A stretch of 24,200 nt of DNA from an uncultured Alphaproteobacteria bacterium (GCA_937988735.1 CALKHQ010000285.1:1-24200), one strand, 5' to 3'. Shown: positions 13,339-22,076, counted from the stretch's first letter. Numbers and translations are program-made. The notes: generated from the sequence alone by a model not told the origin.

Positions 13339-15342
13339 TCACTGGCAGGCGAGGCATTCCTCGTAGTTGCGCGGCTCGACCGGGTCGGCCTTCTCCACCG
13401 GCTTGAGGCCGTTGCTGGAGACGATGTCGGCGCGCTGCATCGACTTGGAGCGCAGGTAGTAGAGGCTCTTCACCCCGCGCTTCCACGCCATCATGTGGAT
13501 CTGGTGCAGGTCGCGCTTGTGCACGTCGGCCGGCAGGAAGATGTTCAGCGACTGCGACTGGCAGATGTAGGGCTGCCGGTCGGCGGCGTGTTCGATCAGC
13601 CAGCGCTGGTCGATCTCGAACGCCGTCTTGAACACCGCCTTCTCGTCGTCCGTCAGGAAGTCGAGGTGCTGCACCGAGCCCTCGTTGACGGTGATCGAGG
13701 TCCATACCTCCTCGGTGTTCTTGCCCTTCTCCTCCAGCAGCCGCGCCAGGTGCTTGTTGCGCACTGCATAGGAGCCCGACAGCGTCTTGTGGGTGTAGGC
13801 GTTGGCTGCGATCGGCTCGATGCCCGGCGAGGCGCCGCCGCAGATGATCGAGATCGAGGCGGTCGGCGCGATCGCCAGCTTGTTGGAGAAGCGCTCGTTG
13901 ATGCCGTAGTCGGCGGCGTCGGGGCAGGGGCCGCGCTCTTCCGCCAGCACCTGGGAGGCCGCGTCGGCCTGCGCCTTGATGTGCTTGAAGATGCGCAGGT
14001 TCCACGCCTTCGCCATCGCCGACTCCAGCGGGATGCCGTTCGCCTGCAGGAAGGAGTGGAAGCCCATCACGCCGAGGCCGACCGAGCGCTCCCGCATCGC
14101 GGAATAGCGGGCGCGGCGCATCCGGTCGTTGGGCGCATTGTCGATGAAGTCCTTCAGGACGTTGTCGAGGAACCGCATCACGTCCTCGATCAGCGTCGGG
14201 TGGTCCTTCCACTCGCGATAGGTCTCGAGATTCAGCGACGACAGGCAGCAGACGGCCGTCCGCTCCTGGCCGTAGTTGTCGATGCCCGTCGGCAGCGTGA
14301 TCTCGCTGCACAGGTTCGACATCTTCACCCGCAGGCCGGCGAGCTTGTGGTGCTCGGGGATGGCGCGGTTCACCGTGTCGCCGAAGATGATGTACGGCTC
14401 GCCGGTCTCGATGCGGGCGGTGAGGATGCGGATCCAGATCGATCGCGCCTTGACGGTGCGGATGACCGAGCCGTCCTTCGGGCTGACCAGCTTCCAGTCC
14501 TCGTCGTTCTCCACCGCGCGCATGAAGTCGTCGGAGATGACGACGCCGTTGTGCAGGTTCAGCGCCTTGCGGTTCGGGTCGCCGCCGGTCGGGCGCCGGA
14601 TCTCGATGAACTCCTCGATCTCCGGATGCGAGACCGGCAGGTAGACGGCGGCCGAGCCGCGGCGGAGGGAGCCCTGGCTGATGGCGAGCGTCAGCGAGTC
14701 CATCACCCGGATGAAGGGGATGACGCCGGAGGTCTTGCCGTTGCGGCCGACCTGCTCGCCGATCGAGCGCAGGTTGCCCCAGTAGCTGCCGATGCCGCCG
14801 CCGCGGGCCGCCAGCCACACGTTCTCGTTCCACAGGTCGACGATGCCCTCGAGGCTGTCGCTCGACTCGTTGAGGAAGCAGGAGATCGGCAGTCCGCGCT
14901 TGGTCCCGCCGTTCGACAGCACCGGCGTCGCCGGCATGAACCACAGGTTCGAAATGTAGTCGTACAGCCGCTGCGCGTGCGCGCTGTCGTCGGCGAAGTG
15001 GGTCGCGACCCGGGCGAACAGGTCCTGGAAGCTCTCGCCCGGCATCAGGTAGCGGTCGGTGAGCGTGGCCTTGCCGAACTCCGTCAGCTTGGCGTCCCGG
15101 CTGCGGTCGATCCGCACGCGGATGCCGCGCTCGTTCTGGTAGACGTCCAGAACGGTCTGCTCGGGCGCTCCCTGCATCGGGAGATCCATCAGCTCGCCTG
15201 TCATGTCGGGCTTCGATTCCTTACGCGCAATCGAGGATGTGCCCTGTCGCACGGGCGAATCAAGCCCGTCGGGCATCGGTGCCGGAACCGCCGCCTCGTC
15301 CCTGCTTCGTGTCGACTGTCGAAGCGCAACCGAGCCGTCCAT
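13339..15342 (-). CDS. nrdA: Class I ribonucleotide reductase, alpha (catalytic) subunit
   Basis: The protein has 667 residues. It reduces ribonucleoside diphosphates to deoxy forms using the radical supplied by NrdB. Active-site residues are visible: Cys155 (ISCFLNE), Cys345 and Glu347 with Asn343 (SNLCSEITLP), and Cys365/366 (AVCCLSSLNL). The C-terminus ends ECLACQ, supplying the CxxC that is re-reduced by thioredoxin or glutaredoxin. The first 60 or so residues are not an ATP-cone, so dATP shut-off as in E. coli NrdA (761 residues) looks absent. The start is the ATG at 15342, 7 bases after AGGAGGG, which settles it over inner methionines. Candidate NrdR boxes and a promoter lie 40-90 bases upstream. 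nrdB is not adjacent. Confidence 0.96.
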   Translation of the reverse strand: MDGSVALRQSTRSRDEAAVPAPMPDGLDSPVRQGTSSIARKESKPDMTGELMDLPMQGAPEQTVLDVYQNERGIRVRIDRSRDAKLTEFGKATLTDRYLMPGESFQDLFARVATHFADDSAHAQRLYDYISNLWFMPATPVLSNGGTKRGLPISCFLNESSDSLEGIVDLWNENVWLAARGGGIGSYWGNLRSIGEQVGRNGKTSGVIPFIRVMDSLTLAISQGSLRRGSAAVYLPVSHPEIEEFIEIRRPTGGDPNRKALNLHNGVVISDDFMRAVENDEDWKLVSPKDGSVIRTVKARSIWIRILTARIETGEPYIIFGDTVNRAIPEHHKLAGLRVKMSNLCSEITLPTGIDNYGQERTAVCCLSSLNLETYREWKDHPTLIEDVMRFLDNVLKDFIDNAPNDRMRRARYSAMRERSVGLGVMGFHSFLQANGIPLESAMAKAWNLRIFKHIKAQADAASQVLAEERGPCPDAADYGINERFSNKLAIAPTASISIICGGASPGIEPIAANAYTHKTLSGSYAVRNKHLARLLEEKGKNTEEVWTSITVNEGSVQHLDFLTDDEKAVFKTAFEIDQRWLIEHAADRQPYICQSQSLNIFLPADVHKRDLHQIHMMAWKRGVKSLYYLRSKSMQRADIVSSNGLKPVEKADPVEPRNYEECLACQ

Positions 15343-15381
15343 GCTTGCCCTCCTGATCAGGCACTCTTCTCGTCATTGAAC

Positions 15382-15397
15382 GCCCCAGATATGGGGC
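15382..15397 (-). promoter_or_regulatory. NrdR box, gene-proximal
   Basis: GCCCCAGATATGGGGC is a near-perfect dyad with an AT core. It keeps the paired C and G positions and central ATAT of the NrdR consensus but has G/C at outer positions. Its centre is 32 bases from the centre of the second box, the three-turn spacing at which NrdR binds as a multimer. It lies 40-55 bases upstream of the nrdA ATG. Confidence 0.55.
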
Positions 15398-15413
15398 TTC
15401 CCCTGCGCTCACC

Positions 15414-15429
15414 ATACCAAATGTGGCAG
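15414..15429 (-). promoter_or_regulatory. NrdR box, gene-distal
   Basis: The core CCAAATGTGG (15417-15426) is an imperfect dyad with the C..A.AT.T..G pattern. It overlaps the predicted -10 of nrdA, as expected for repression. It is weaker than the first box; the 32-base centre-to-centre spacing is the main support. Confidence 0.5.
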
Positions 15430-15441
15430 CCGTGTGAACAA
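15414..15441 (-). promoter_or_regulatory. Candidate nrdA promoter
   Basis: On the minus strand TTGTTC (15441-15436) and TGGTAT (15419-15414) are separated by 16 bases, placing the transcript start about 80 bases before the ATG. Both hexamers are imperfect; overlap with the NrdR-like boxes makes the placement plausible. Confidence 0.35.
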
Positions 15442-15495
15442 CCTGTGCAGGGGTCACGGCAATTTTTGTCGAATGTTCCTCCTGAGAAGACAGGA

Positions 15496-15523
15496 ATAAT
15501 CCATTGATATAAATGGAAATTAT
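15496..15523. repeat. AT-rich dyad in the nrdA-def gap
   Basis: ATAATCCATT (15496-15505) is mirrored by AATGG (15512-15516), a two-base bulge and ATTAT (15519-15523), around a GATATA centre. It is by far the most AT-rich spot in the gap. It could be a regulator site for def or nrdA; no family is assigned. Confidence 0.5.
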
Positions 15524-15714
15524 CTGTCCCGGTCGCGGAGAGTTTGTGGCGTCGCCGCCACAGGGCAAGAGCCATGACGGTCCGACCCATGGTGCGGAGG
15601 ACCTGAGGAGGGGCCCCACAACAGAAGCCGCGCCACCACCGTGACGCGAGCTGGCGCCCACGCGCATGCGGCAATCGTGCACCGCCTTCCATGACCGGAA
15701 GCACGTCAGCGATA

Positions 15715-15743
15715 TTGACGGATCGGTGCCGAGCCCATACCTG
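15715..15743 (+). promoter_or_regulatory. Candidate def promoter giving a leaderless mRNA
   Basis: TTGACG (15715-15720) is followed after 17 bases by TACCTG (15738-15743). The start point would fall at about 15750, which is the def ATG itself. No Shine-Dalgarno is visible before that ATG, which agrees with a leaderless message. The -10 is weak. Confidence 0.4.
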
Positions 15744-15749
15744 TCAGCC

Positions 15750-16304
15750 ATGGCCAAGCTCCCGATCATTCCTGCCCCGGATCCACGGCTGAAGGTGAAG
15801 TGCAAGCCTGTCGACAGCGTCGACGAGCGGGTGCGGCGCCTGATGGACGACATGCTGGACACGATGTACGCCGCGCCCGGCATCGGGCTTGCCGCGCCCC
15901 AGGTCGGCGTGTCGCGCCGGGTGATCGTGGTTGACGTCCGCGGCGACGACGGCGAGGGAGTCGGGCCGCTGAAGATGGCCAATCCGGAGCTGATCGCGGT
16001 CGGCGAGAAGAAGGCGAGCTATGACGAAGGCTGCCTGTCGCTGCCGAACCAGTTCGGCCTTGTCGAGCGCCCCGCCTGGATCCGCGTGCGCTATCTCGAC
16101 GAGAACAACCAGCAGCGGGAGCTGGAGGCGACCGGGCTGCTTGCCACCTGCATACAGCACGAGATCGACCATCTGGACGGCGTGCTGTTTGTCGACCGCA
16201 TGTCGGCGCTGAAGCGCGGCATCATCCTCCGCAAGCTGATGAAGGCGAAGCGCACCGGCGACCTGCCCGACTATTCCGAGGGCGCTGCCCGCCGCGTCGC
16301 CTGA
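15750..16304 (+). CDS. def: Peptide deformylase
   Basis: The protein has 184 residues. It removes the formyl group from nascent proteins at the ribosome. All three metal/catalytic motifs are present: GIGLAAPQ (44-51), EGCLS (93-97) and HEIDH (137-141), supplying Cys, two His and the catalytic Glu. The opening MAKLPIIPAPDPRLK fits the family and supports the ATG at 15750, although no ribosome site precedes it; an upstream in-frame start at 15666 would add 28 unlikely residues. It is followed 98 bases later by fmt, its biochemical counterpart. Confidence 0.96.
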   Translation: MAKLPIIPAPDPRLKVKCKPVDSVDERVRRLMDDMLDTMYAAPGIGLAAPQVGVSRRVIVVDVRGDDGEGVGPLKMANPELIAVGEKKASYDEGCLSLPNQFGLVERPAWIRVRYLDENNQQRELEATGLLATCIQHEIDHLDGVLFVDRMSALKRGIILRKLMKAKRTGDLPDYSEGAARRVA

Positions 16305-16402
16305 GCGCGCTCCCGTCCTCCGCCTCGACAATCCGGCCCGCCTGACGCATTGAAGCGGGGAGGGACCGTTCCGGTCCGTTCGCCGCCGATCACGAGCAGA
16401 CC

Positions 16403-17344
16403 ATGACCGCATCGCTGCGCATCGCCTTCATGGGCACGCCCGATTTCGCCGTGCCGACGCTCGCGATGCTGGCCGCGAGCCCGCACCGGGTTGTCTGCGT
16501 CTATACCCAGCCGCCGCGGCCGGCCGGGCGCGGACAGGCGCTGCGGCCGTCCCCGGTGCAGCTCCGCGCCGAGGAAAGCGGCATCCCGGTGCGGACGCCG
16601 GCCAGTCTGCGCGACCCTGCGGTGCAGGCCGAGTTCGCAGCCCTGGACCTCGACCTCGCGGTCGTCATCGCCTACGGGCTGATCCTGCCGGCGCCGGTCC
16701 TGGCGGCGCCCCGGCTCGGCTGCGTCAATCTCCACGCCTCCCTGCTGCCGCGCTGGCGCGGGGCCGCCCCGATCCAGCGCGCGATCCTCGCCGGCGACGC
16801 CGAGACCGGCATCACGCTGATGCAGATGGATGCGGGGCTCGACACCGGCCCGATGCTTGCGCAGCGCCGCGTCGCGATCGGGCCCGACACCACGGCCGCG
16901 AGCCTGCACGACACGCTGGCGGCCCTGGCCGCGGACTGCCTGCGCGAGAACCTGCCGGACCTCGCCGCCGGCGCGCTCACCGCCGTTCCGCAGCCGGCGG
17001 AGGGCGTGACCTACGCCGACAAGCTCCGTCGCGAGGAAGGCGTCATCGACTGGCGGCAGGGCGCGGCGGAGATCAACCGGCAGGTGCGCGCCTTCAATCC
17101 GTGGCCGGGCACGCGCTTCCGGCTCGATGGTGAGGAGGTGAAGCTGCTTGCCGCCGCTCCGGCGCCGGGCAGCGGGGAGCCCGGCACGATCATCGCGGCG
17201 CCGCTCGTCGTCGCCTGCGGCGAGGGCGCGCTCGCCGTCACCCGGGTCCAGCGGCCCGGCCGCGCGCCAGCCAGCGCCGCCGATTTCGTCAACGGCCTCC
17301 GGCTCCGCCCCGGCGCCCGCCTGCCATGCCCCGAGTCAAGCTGA
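16403..17344 (+). CDS. fmt: Methionyl-tRNA formyltransferase
   Basis: The protein has 313 residues. It transfers a formyl group from 10-formyl-THF to Met-tRNAfMet, making the initiator that def later deformylates. The N-terminal formyltransferase domain shows [12 protein letters not shown] (9-20), Asn109 and His111 in [19 protein letters not shown], and Asp146 in [11 protein letters not shown]. The C-terminal OB-like tRNA-binding domain begins near [15 protein letters not shown]. The last 19 bases overlap the start of truA, so the pair is translationally coupled. Confidence 0.97.
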   Translation: MTASLRIAFMGTPDFAVPTLAMLAASPHRVVCVYTQPPRPAGRGQALRPSPVQLRAEESGIPVRTPASLRDPAVQAEFAALDLDLAVVIAYGLILPAPVLAAPRLGCVNLHASLLPRWRGAAPIQRAILAGDAETGITLMQMDAGLDTGPMLAQRRVAIGPDTTAASLHDTLAALAADCLRENLPDLAAGALTAVPQPAEGVTYADKLRREEGVIDWRQGAAEINRQVRAFNPWPGTRFRLDGEEVKLLAAAPAPGSGEPGTIIAAPLVVACGEGALAVTRVQRPGRAPASAADFVNGLRLRPGARLPCPESS

Positions 17345-18093
17345 CCCTGGCCTATGACGGCGGTCCGTTCATGGGCTGGCAGCGCCAGGACCACGGGCCG
17401 TCGGTGCAGGCCGTGCTGGAGGCTGCGCTGGCGCGCTACTGCGGCGTACCCGTCGCCACCCAGGCGGCCGGTCGCACCGATGCCGGCGTCCACGCCCTGG
17501 GCCAGGTCGCCCACGCCGACATCACGCGGCCCGACCCGCCCTGCAAGGTGCAGGACGCGCTCAACGCCCTGATGCGCCCGCATCCGGTGGCGGTGCTGGC
17601 GGTCGAGCCGGTCAGCGACAGCTTCAGCGCCCGCTTCGACGCCATCGGCCGCGCCTATCTCTACCGCATCCTCAACCGGCGGGCGCCGCCGACGCTGGAA
17701 CGCGGCCAGGTCTGGCACATCGCGCGCCCTCTCGACGTCCCGGCGATGGCGGAGGCGGCGGCGCTCCTCGTCGGCCGGCACGACTTCACCAGCTTCCGCG
17801 CGGTGCAGTGCCAGGCCCGCTCCCCGGTCCGGACGCTCGACCTGCTGACGGTGGAGAGGGAGGGGGAGGAGGTGCGGCTCAGGGCGGAGGCGCGCTCCTT
17901 CCTCCACCACCAGGTGCGCAACATGGTCGGCACGCTGGTCCAGGTCGGGCTCGGTCGCTGGCGCGTCGCCGATGTCGCCGCCGCGCTCGCCGCGCGCGAT
18001 CGCGCCGCGGCTGGTCCCACCGCCCCGCCGCAAGGCCTCTGTCTGGTGCGGGTGGACTATCCGTCGGCGCCGCGTGAACCCGTGTCGCCTTGA
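17326..18093 (+). CDS. truA: tRNA pseudouridine(38-40) synthase
   Basis: The protein has 255 residues. It isomerises uridines 38-40 in the anticodon arm of tRNAs. The catalytic Asp52 lies in [14 protein letters not shown], and the second family block [15 protein letters not shown] lies near 190-204. The opening [19 protein letters not shown] is typical and confirms the ATG at 17326 inside the end of fmt. The def-fmt-truA order is common in alphaproteobacteria. Confidence 0.97.
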   Translation: MPRVKLTLAYDGGPFMGWQRQDHGPSVQAVLEAALARYCGVPVATQAAGRTDAGVHALGQVAHADITRPDPPCKVQDALNALMRPHPVAVLAVEPVSDSFSARFDAIGRAYLYRILNRRAPPTLERGQVWHIARPLDVPAMAEAAALLVGRHDFTSFRAVQCQARSPVRTLDLLTVEREGEEVRLRAEARSFLHHQVRNMVGTLVQVGLGRWRVADVAAALAARDRAAAGPTAPPQGLCLVRVDYPSAPREPVSP

Positions 18094-18108
18094 CGGCGCC
18101 CTATCTCC

Positions 18109-19368
18109 GTGATTCCTTCGGCCGGTAAACGGGAGTCGGACTTGGGCGATCGGCCACTATCGCGCGGGCTGGCAGCGGGTGCCCAGGGCCCGATGATTTC
18201 CTTCCTCCTGGTGGCGGCGGTGGCTGTCACCATGCTCGCCACCGAGCTGACGGTGCCGAGCAACCCGTCGCTGCCGGACTTCTTCCAGACCACCGACCGC
18301 GCCGTGCAGGTGAGCGTGGCGCTCAACCTGCTTGGCTATGCGCTGGCCCCGCCACTGCTCGGTCCGCTGTCGGACCGTTGTGGCCGCCGGCCGGTGCTGC
18401 TGCTGGCGCTCGCCGCCTTCGCCTGCGCCAGCGCCCTTGCCTCGATCGCCTCCAGCGTGGAGGTGTTCACCCTTGCCCGCCTGCTCCAGGGGCTGTCCGG
18501 CGCGTCGGCCCCGGTGGTCGGCATGGCGATCGTCCGCGACCTGCACGACGAGAAGGGCAGCGTGCGGGTGATCGCCACCATCAGCATCGCCATCGCCGTG
18601 GTGCCGGCCATCGGGCCGGTGATCGGCGGCTACGTCCACGGGATCGCGGGCTGGCAGGCGAACTACGCGGCGCTTGCCGTCGCCGGGCTGCTGGTGGTGG
18701 CGGTGCTGGCCATCAAGCTGCCGGAGACGCTGGCGACCCGCGATCCGTCGGCGCTGTCGCTTGGCCTGTTCGCGGCGCGCTACGGCCAGCTCCTGCGCAG
18801 CCGCGACTACGTCGGCTACGCCCTCCTGCCGACCCTGGGCTTTGCCGGGATGACCGCCTTCGTCACCGGCGGGCCGTTCTACATCATCGGCACCGCCGGC
18901 GTGTCGGAGGTCGGCTACGGCCTGATCCAGGCCGGCCTCGTCGTCTGCTACATCGTCGGCGCGCTCGGCGCCAGCATCGGGATCGGCCGGCTCGGCTTCG
19001 ACCGCATCCACATGCTGGGGGTGAGCCTGCTTGCGGTCGGCGGAGCCGGCGAGGCGCTGTTCCTCAGCGAGCCCTTCCCCTCGGCCTTCGTCTTCTGCGT
19101 ACCTTTCGGCCTGTTCCTCGTCGGCCTCGGCGTGGTGTTCGCCACCGCGCCGGCGCGGGCGCTCGCGATCTATCCGGCGCTCAGCGGCTCCGCCTCCGCC
19201 ATGCTGACCACGTTCGAGATGCTCGGCGGCGCCATAGCCAGTGTGGCGGTGAGCGTGCTTCACGACGGTTCGGCCGCCGCCACCGGCGCGGTCATCCTCG
19301 CCTCCGCGCTGACGGCCGCGGGCGTGCAGCTTCTTGTCGTGCCCCGCGCCGCCGGCCGGGGCGCCTGA
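18109..19368 (+). CDS. MFS drug exporter, Bcr/CflA type
   Basis: The protein has up to 419 residues and about twelve membrane segments. The MFS motif A region reads LLGPLSDRCGRRPVLL after the second helix, and the preceding NPSLPDFFQTTDRAVQVSV is characteristic of the Bcr/CflA drug:H+ antiporters (bicyclomycin, chloramphenicol and sulfonamide exporters). A signature-C-like stretch VVPAIGPVIGGYV lies in helix 5. The start is uncertain: GTG 18109 has no ribosome site, whereas TTG 18142 follows CGGGAG by seven bases, and ATG 18193 would begin at the first helix. It follows truA by 15 bases and ends one base from the stop of the convergent membrane-protein gene. The exported compound is unknown. 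Confidence 0.88.
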   Translation: MIPSAGKRESDLGDRPLSRGLAAGAQGPMISFLLVAAVAVTMLATELTVPSNPSLPDFFQTTDRAVQVSVALNLLGYALAPPLLGPLSDRCGRRPVLLLALAAFACASALASIASSVEVFTLARLLQGLSGASAPVVGMAIVRDLHDEKGSVRVIATISIAIAVVPAIGPVIGGYVHGIAGWQANYAALAVAGLLVVAVLAIKLPETLATRDPSALSLGLFAARYGQLLRSRDYVGYALLPTLGFAGMTAFVTGGPFYIIGTAGVSEVGYGLIQAGLVVCYIVGALGASIGIGRLGFDRIHMLGVSLLAVGGAGEALFLSEPFPSAFVFCVPFGLFLVGLGVVFATAPARALAIYPALSGSASAMLTTFEMLGGAIASVAVSVLHDGSAAATGAVILASALTAAGVQLLVVPRAAGRGA

Positions 19369-19369
19369 T

Positions 19370-19942
19370 CTAGAGCTGGCCGGTCATCCGGCTGGTGGCG
19401 ACGCCGACGATCTGGCCGATGACCAGCGCGATCAGCACCGGCCCGATCGCCTGCAGGATGGTGCCGCGCAGCGCCGCCTTGGCCACGAAGGTGGCGTAGG
19501 CGATGACGAGGATGGTCAGGATCAGCGGCAGCAGCCCGCCCAGTGCGCCGAGGAGGCCGGAGAGCATGAGCAGGGCGAGCCCCACCTGCGCCGCCGTGAT
19601 CGGGACGGCGATCCAGTTCAGGCTGACCGCGGTGTGAAAGAAGCGGTCGCTCTTTCCGATCGCCTGGCAGTAGTAGAACAGCGCGAGCTGGAATGCCGTC
19701 CAGCGGATCGCGTAGCTGATCGCCTCGACGATGATGATCCGTTCAGACGACGCCTCGGCCGGTTCCACCATGTAGCCGAGCCAGGTGATGAAGGCGTGCC
19801 CCGGCAGCACGATCGCCGCTGCTGTCAGCGAGTTCCAGAATCCCTGCAGCGTGGCGTTGAAGTGCTCGATCCCGGTGGGGTCGGCCCTGGCCAGCCGGAT
19901 CGCGCCGTGGAGCGAGCGGTTGAGTTCGTCCGACGGGATCAT
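19370..19942 (-). CDS. Five-helix membrane protein, unknown function
   Basis: I do not recognise a named family. The 190-residue product has five probable membrane segments at about 38-58, 69-94, 107-128, 131-153 and 161-184, and a short charged N-terminus with no signal peptide. There are no evident catalytic motifs; the region [19 protein letters not shown] is aromatic and polar. The ATG at 19942 overlaps the dapE stop as ATGA, so it is translationally coupled to dapE and shares the dapD promoter. That suggests a role near the cell envelope or diaminopimelate supply, but this is only context. Confidence 0.8.
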   Translation of the reverse strand: MIPSDELNRSLHGAIRLARADPTGIEHFNATLQGFWNSLTAAAIVLPGHAFITWLGYMVEPAEASSERIIIVEAISYAIRWTAFQLALFYYCQAIGKSDRFFHTAVSLNWIAVPITAAQVGLALLMLSGLLGALGGLLPLILTILVIAYATFVAKAALRGTILQAIGPVLIALVIGQIVGVATSRMTGQL

Positions 19943-21126
19943 GGCCGGGTGAAATAGCCGTCGAGGATGCGGCGGTAGATGCGCGCGAGCGTGCGCACGT
20001 CCTCGACCGCCACCCGCTCGTCCACCTTGTGCATGGTCTGGCCCACCATCCCGAACTCGACCACCGGGCAGAAGTCCTTGATGAACCGGGCGTCCGACGT
20101 GCCGCCGGTGGTGCTGAGCTCGGGGCGGCGTCCGGTCTCGGCCTCGACGGCGTCGGCGACCAGGGTGCTGAGCTGTCCCGGCGGGGTGAGGAACGCCTCG
20201 CCGCTGACATGGACCGCGATCTCGTGCGTCGCCGCCGGCGCCGCCCTGGCGCAGGTGCTGCGGATCCAGCGCTCGAGGCTCGCGCCGCTGTGCCGGTCGT
20301 TGAAGCGGATGTTGAGCCGCGCTTCGGCCCGGCCGGGAATGACGTTGCTCGCCGGGTTGCCGACATCGACGCTGGTGATCTGCAGGCTCGACGGCTGGAA
20401 ATGCTCCGTCCCCGCGTCCAGCGGCTCCGCCGTCAGCGCAGCCAGCATCGCCACCAGGTGATGCACCGGGTTGTCGGCGAGATGGGGGTAGGCGACGTGG
20501 CCCTGTACGCCGGTGACGGAGATGGTGGCATTCAGGCTGCCGCGGCGCCCGATCTTCATCATGTCGCCGAGGGCCGCAGGATTGGTCGGCTCGCCGACGA
20601 CGCAGGCGTCGAGGGTCTCACCCTGCGCCTTCAGCCACTCCAGCACGCGGACCGTGCCGTCGGTCGCCGGCCCTTCCTCGTCGCCGGTGATGAGGAGACT
20701 GATCCGGCCGGCGAAGCCGTCCGTCCCGCGTTCTGCGAGGAAGCCTGCGGCGGCAGTGACGAAGGCCGCGATCGCCGCCTTCATGTCGGCGGCGCCGCGG
20801 CCGTGCAGCACCCCGTCGCGCACCGTGCCGGCGAAGGGATCGATCGCCCAGGCGTCGGCGGGGCCGGGCGGCACCACGTCGGTGTGGCCGGCAAAGCAGA
20901 AGTTGGGCCGGCCGCTGCCGATCTCCGCGTAGAGGTTGTCGACCTCGGGGTCGCCGAACGGCAGCCGGCGGCAGCGGAAGCCGAGCCGCTCCAGCGCCTG
21001 CTGGAGCACGTCGAGCGCGCCCGCGTCGCGCGGTGTCACGCTGGGGCAGCGGATGAGCTCGGCGGCGAGGTCGACCGGGTCCGGAGCCGGAGCGGCCCCC
21101 TCCACGATGCTGGATGCCGCCTCCAT
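19939..21126 (-). CDS. dapE: Succinyl-diaminopimelate desuccinylase
   Basis: The protein has 395 residues. It cleaves N-succinyl-LL-diaminopimelate to LL-diaminopimelate and succinate, in lysine and peptidoglycan precursor synthesis. Dinuclear zinc ligands and catalytic residues are visible: His81 and Asp83 ([10 protein letters not shown]), Asp114 (GRGAADMKA), Glu150/151 (TGDEEGPA), Glu179 (GEPTN) and a late His in TMHKVDE. The start ATG at 21126 is 9 bases after the dapD stop, with GAGGCGGGG upstream. The pathway pairing with dapD confirms the assignment over other M20 peptidases. Confidence 0.96.
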   Translation of the reverse strand: MEAASSIVEGAAPAPDPVDLAAELIRCPSVTPRDAGALDVLQQALERLGFRCRRLPFGDPEVDNLYAEIGSGRPNFCFAGHTDVVPPGPADAWAIDPFAGTVRDGVLHGRGAADMKAAIAAFVTAAAGFLAERGTDGFAGRISLLITGDEEGPATDGTVRVLEWLKAQGETLDACVVGEPTNPAALGDMMKIGRRGSLNATISVTGVQGHVAYPHLADNPVHHLVAMLAALTAEPLDAGTEHFQPSSLQITSVDVGNPASNVIPGRAEARLNIRFNDRHSGASLERWIRSTCARAAPAATHEIAVHVSGEAFLTPPGQLSTLVADAVEAETGRRPELSTTGGTSDARFIKDFCPVVEFGMVGQTMHKVDERVAVEDVRTLARIYRRILDGYFTRP

Positions 21127-21135
21127 CGCCCCGCC

Positions 21136-21981
21136 TCAGTCCCGGAGCAGGTCGTTGATCGAGGTCTTCGACCTGGTCTGCTCGTCCACCCGCTTCACGA
21201 TCACCGCGCAGTAGAGGCTGGGGCCGGGCTGGCCGTCCGGCAGCGGCTTGCCGGGCAGCGTGCCGGGCACGACGACGGAGTAGGGCGGGATCCGCCCGCG
21301 GTGGACGACGCCGGTGTCGCGCTCGATGATCTTGGTCGAGGCGCCGATGAACACGCCCATCGACAGCACCGAGCCGCGGCCGACGATGACCCCTTCGACC
21401 ACCTCGGACCGGGCGCCGATGAAACAGTCGTCCTCGATGATCACCGGTCCGGCCTGCAGCGGCTCCAGCACGCCGCCGATGCCGGCGCCGCCGGAAATGT
21501 GGCAGTTGGCGCCGATCTGGGCGCAGCTCCCGACCGTCGCCCAGGTGTCGATCATCGTCTTCCGTCCGACGTGGGCGCCGACGTTCACGAAGCTCGGCAT
21601 CAGCACCACCTCGGGGGCGATGTAGGCCGAGTGGCGGACGATGCAGTTGGGCACGGCGCGGAAGCCGGCCTGACGGAAGCGCGCCTCGTCCCACCCGGCG
21701 AACTTCGACGGCACCTTGTCCCACCACGGCGTGCTGTCGCCCGGTCCGCCGGGGATGGTCGCCATGTCGTTGAGCCGGAAGGAGAGCAGCACCGCCTTCT
21801 TCAGCCACTCGTTGACCTTCCAGCCGTCCGCCGTCGGCTCGGCGACCCGCAACGTGCCCGAATCGAGCAGGTTCAGCGCCTCCTGCACGGCCTCGCGGAT
21901 CGGGCCTGTCGTCGCCGGCGAGATCGCGGCGCGATCCTCCCACGCGGCATCGATGGTCGACTGGAGATCCGCATGACTCAT
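21136..21981 (-). CDS. dapD: Tetrahydrodipicolinate N-succinyltransferase
   Basis: The protein has 281 residues. It succinylates tetrahydrodipicolinate with succinyl-CoA, two steps before DapE. The N-terminal helical domain is followed by a left-handed beta-helix of hexapeptide repeats from about residue 115. Blocks seen include [41 protein letters not shown] and [14 protein letters not shown]. The start is [10 protein letters not shown] at 21981; the long upstream reading frame is a tamB shadow. GAGG lies nine bases before the ATG. Confidence 0.96.
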   Translation of the reverse strand: MSHADLQSTIDAAWEDRAAISPATTGPIREAVQEALNLLDSGTLRVAEPTADGWKVNEWLKKAVLLSFRLNDMATIPGGPGDSTPWWDKVPSKFAGWDEARFRQAGFRAVPNCIVRHSAYIAPEVVLMPSFVNVGAHVGRKTMIDTWATVGSCAQIGANCHISGGAGIGGVLEPLQAGPVIIEDDCFIGARSEVVEGVIVGRGSVLSMGVFIGASTKIIERDTGVVHRGRIPPYSVVVPGTLPGKPLPDGQPGPSLYCAVIVKRVDEQTRSKTSINDLLRD

Positions 21982-22047
21982 GGACGGGTGCCTCGTGACG
22001 CTGTTTCGGCTGGTGCGCCCCTCGGGATCGGGGCGGCGGTCCGGGGC

Positions 22048-22076
22048 AACATGGCGTGGGGGCCGGAGGCTGTCAA
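22048..22076 (-). promoter_or_regulatory. Probable dapD-dapE operon promoter
   Basis: On the minus strand a perfect -35 TTGACA (22076-22071) and CATGTT (22053-22048) are separated by 17 bases. The -35 begins seven bases after the tamB stop. The predicted leader of about 60 bases contains a 6-bp hairpin (22016-22021 with 22030-22035) but nothing that looks like a lysine riboswitch. Confidence 0.55.

Larger units (their letters stand above)
15343..15749. other. Divergent nrdA-def regulatory region
   Basis: This 407-base gene-free gap holds the nrdA promoter with tandem NrdR-like boxes, an AT-rich island with a dyad (15496-15523) that stands out against the GC-rich surroundings, and a def promoter at its right end. 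A near-consensus DnaA box, TTGTTCACA (minus strand, 15441-15433), overlaps the nrdA -35. An open frame from 15260 to 15982 (minus) crosses the region but has shadow composition. Confidence 0.6.

Noticed and set aside
15461..15495. Possible alphaproteobacterial SOS box (GTTC-N7-GTTC) upstream of nrdA
   Set aside because: Only one GTTC half-site is present; the second half does not occur at seven bases on either strand.
22016..22035. Lysine riboswitch in the dapD leader
   Set aside because: The leader is only about 60 bases with a single short hairpin, far smaller than a lysine riboswitch.
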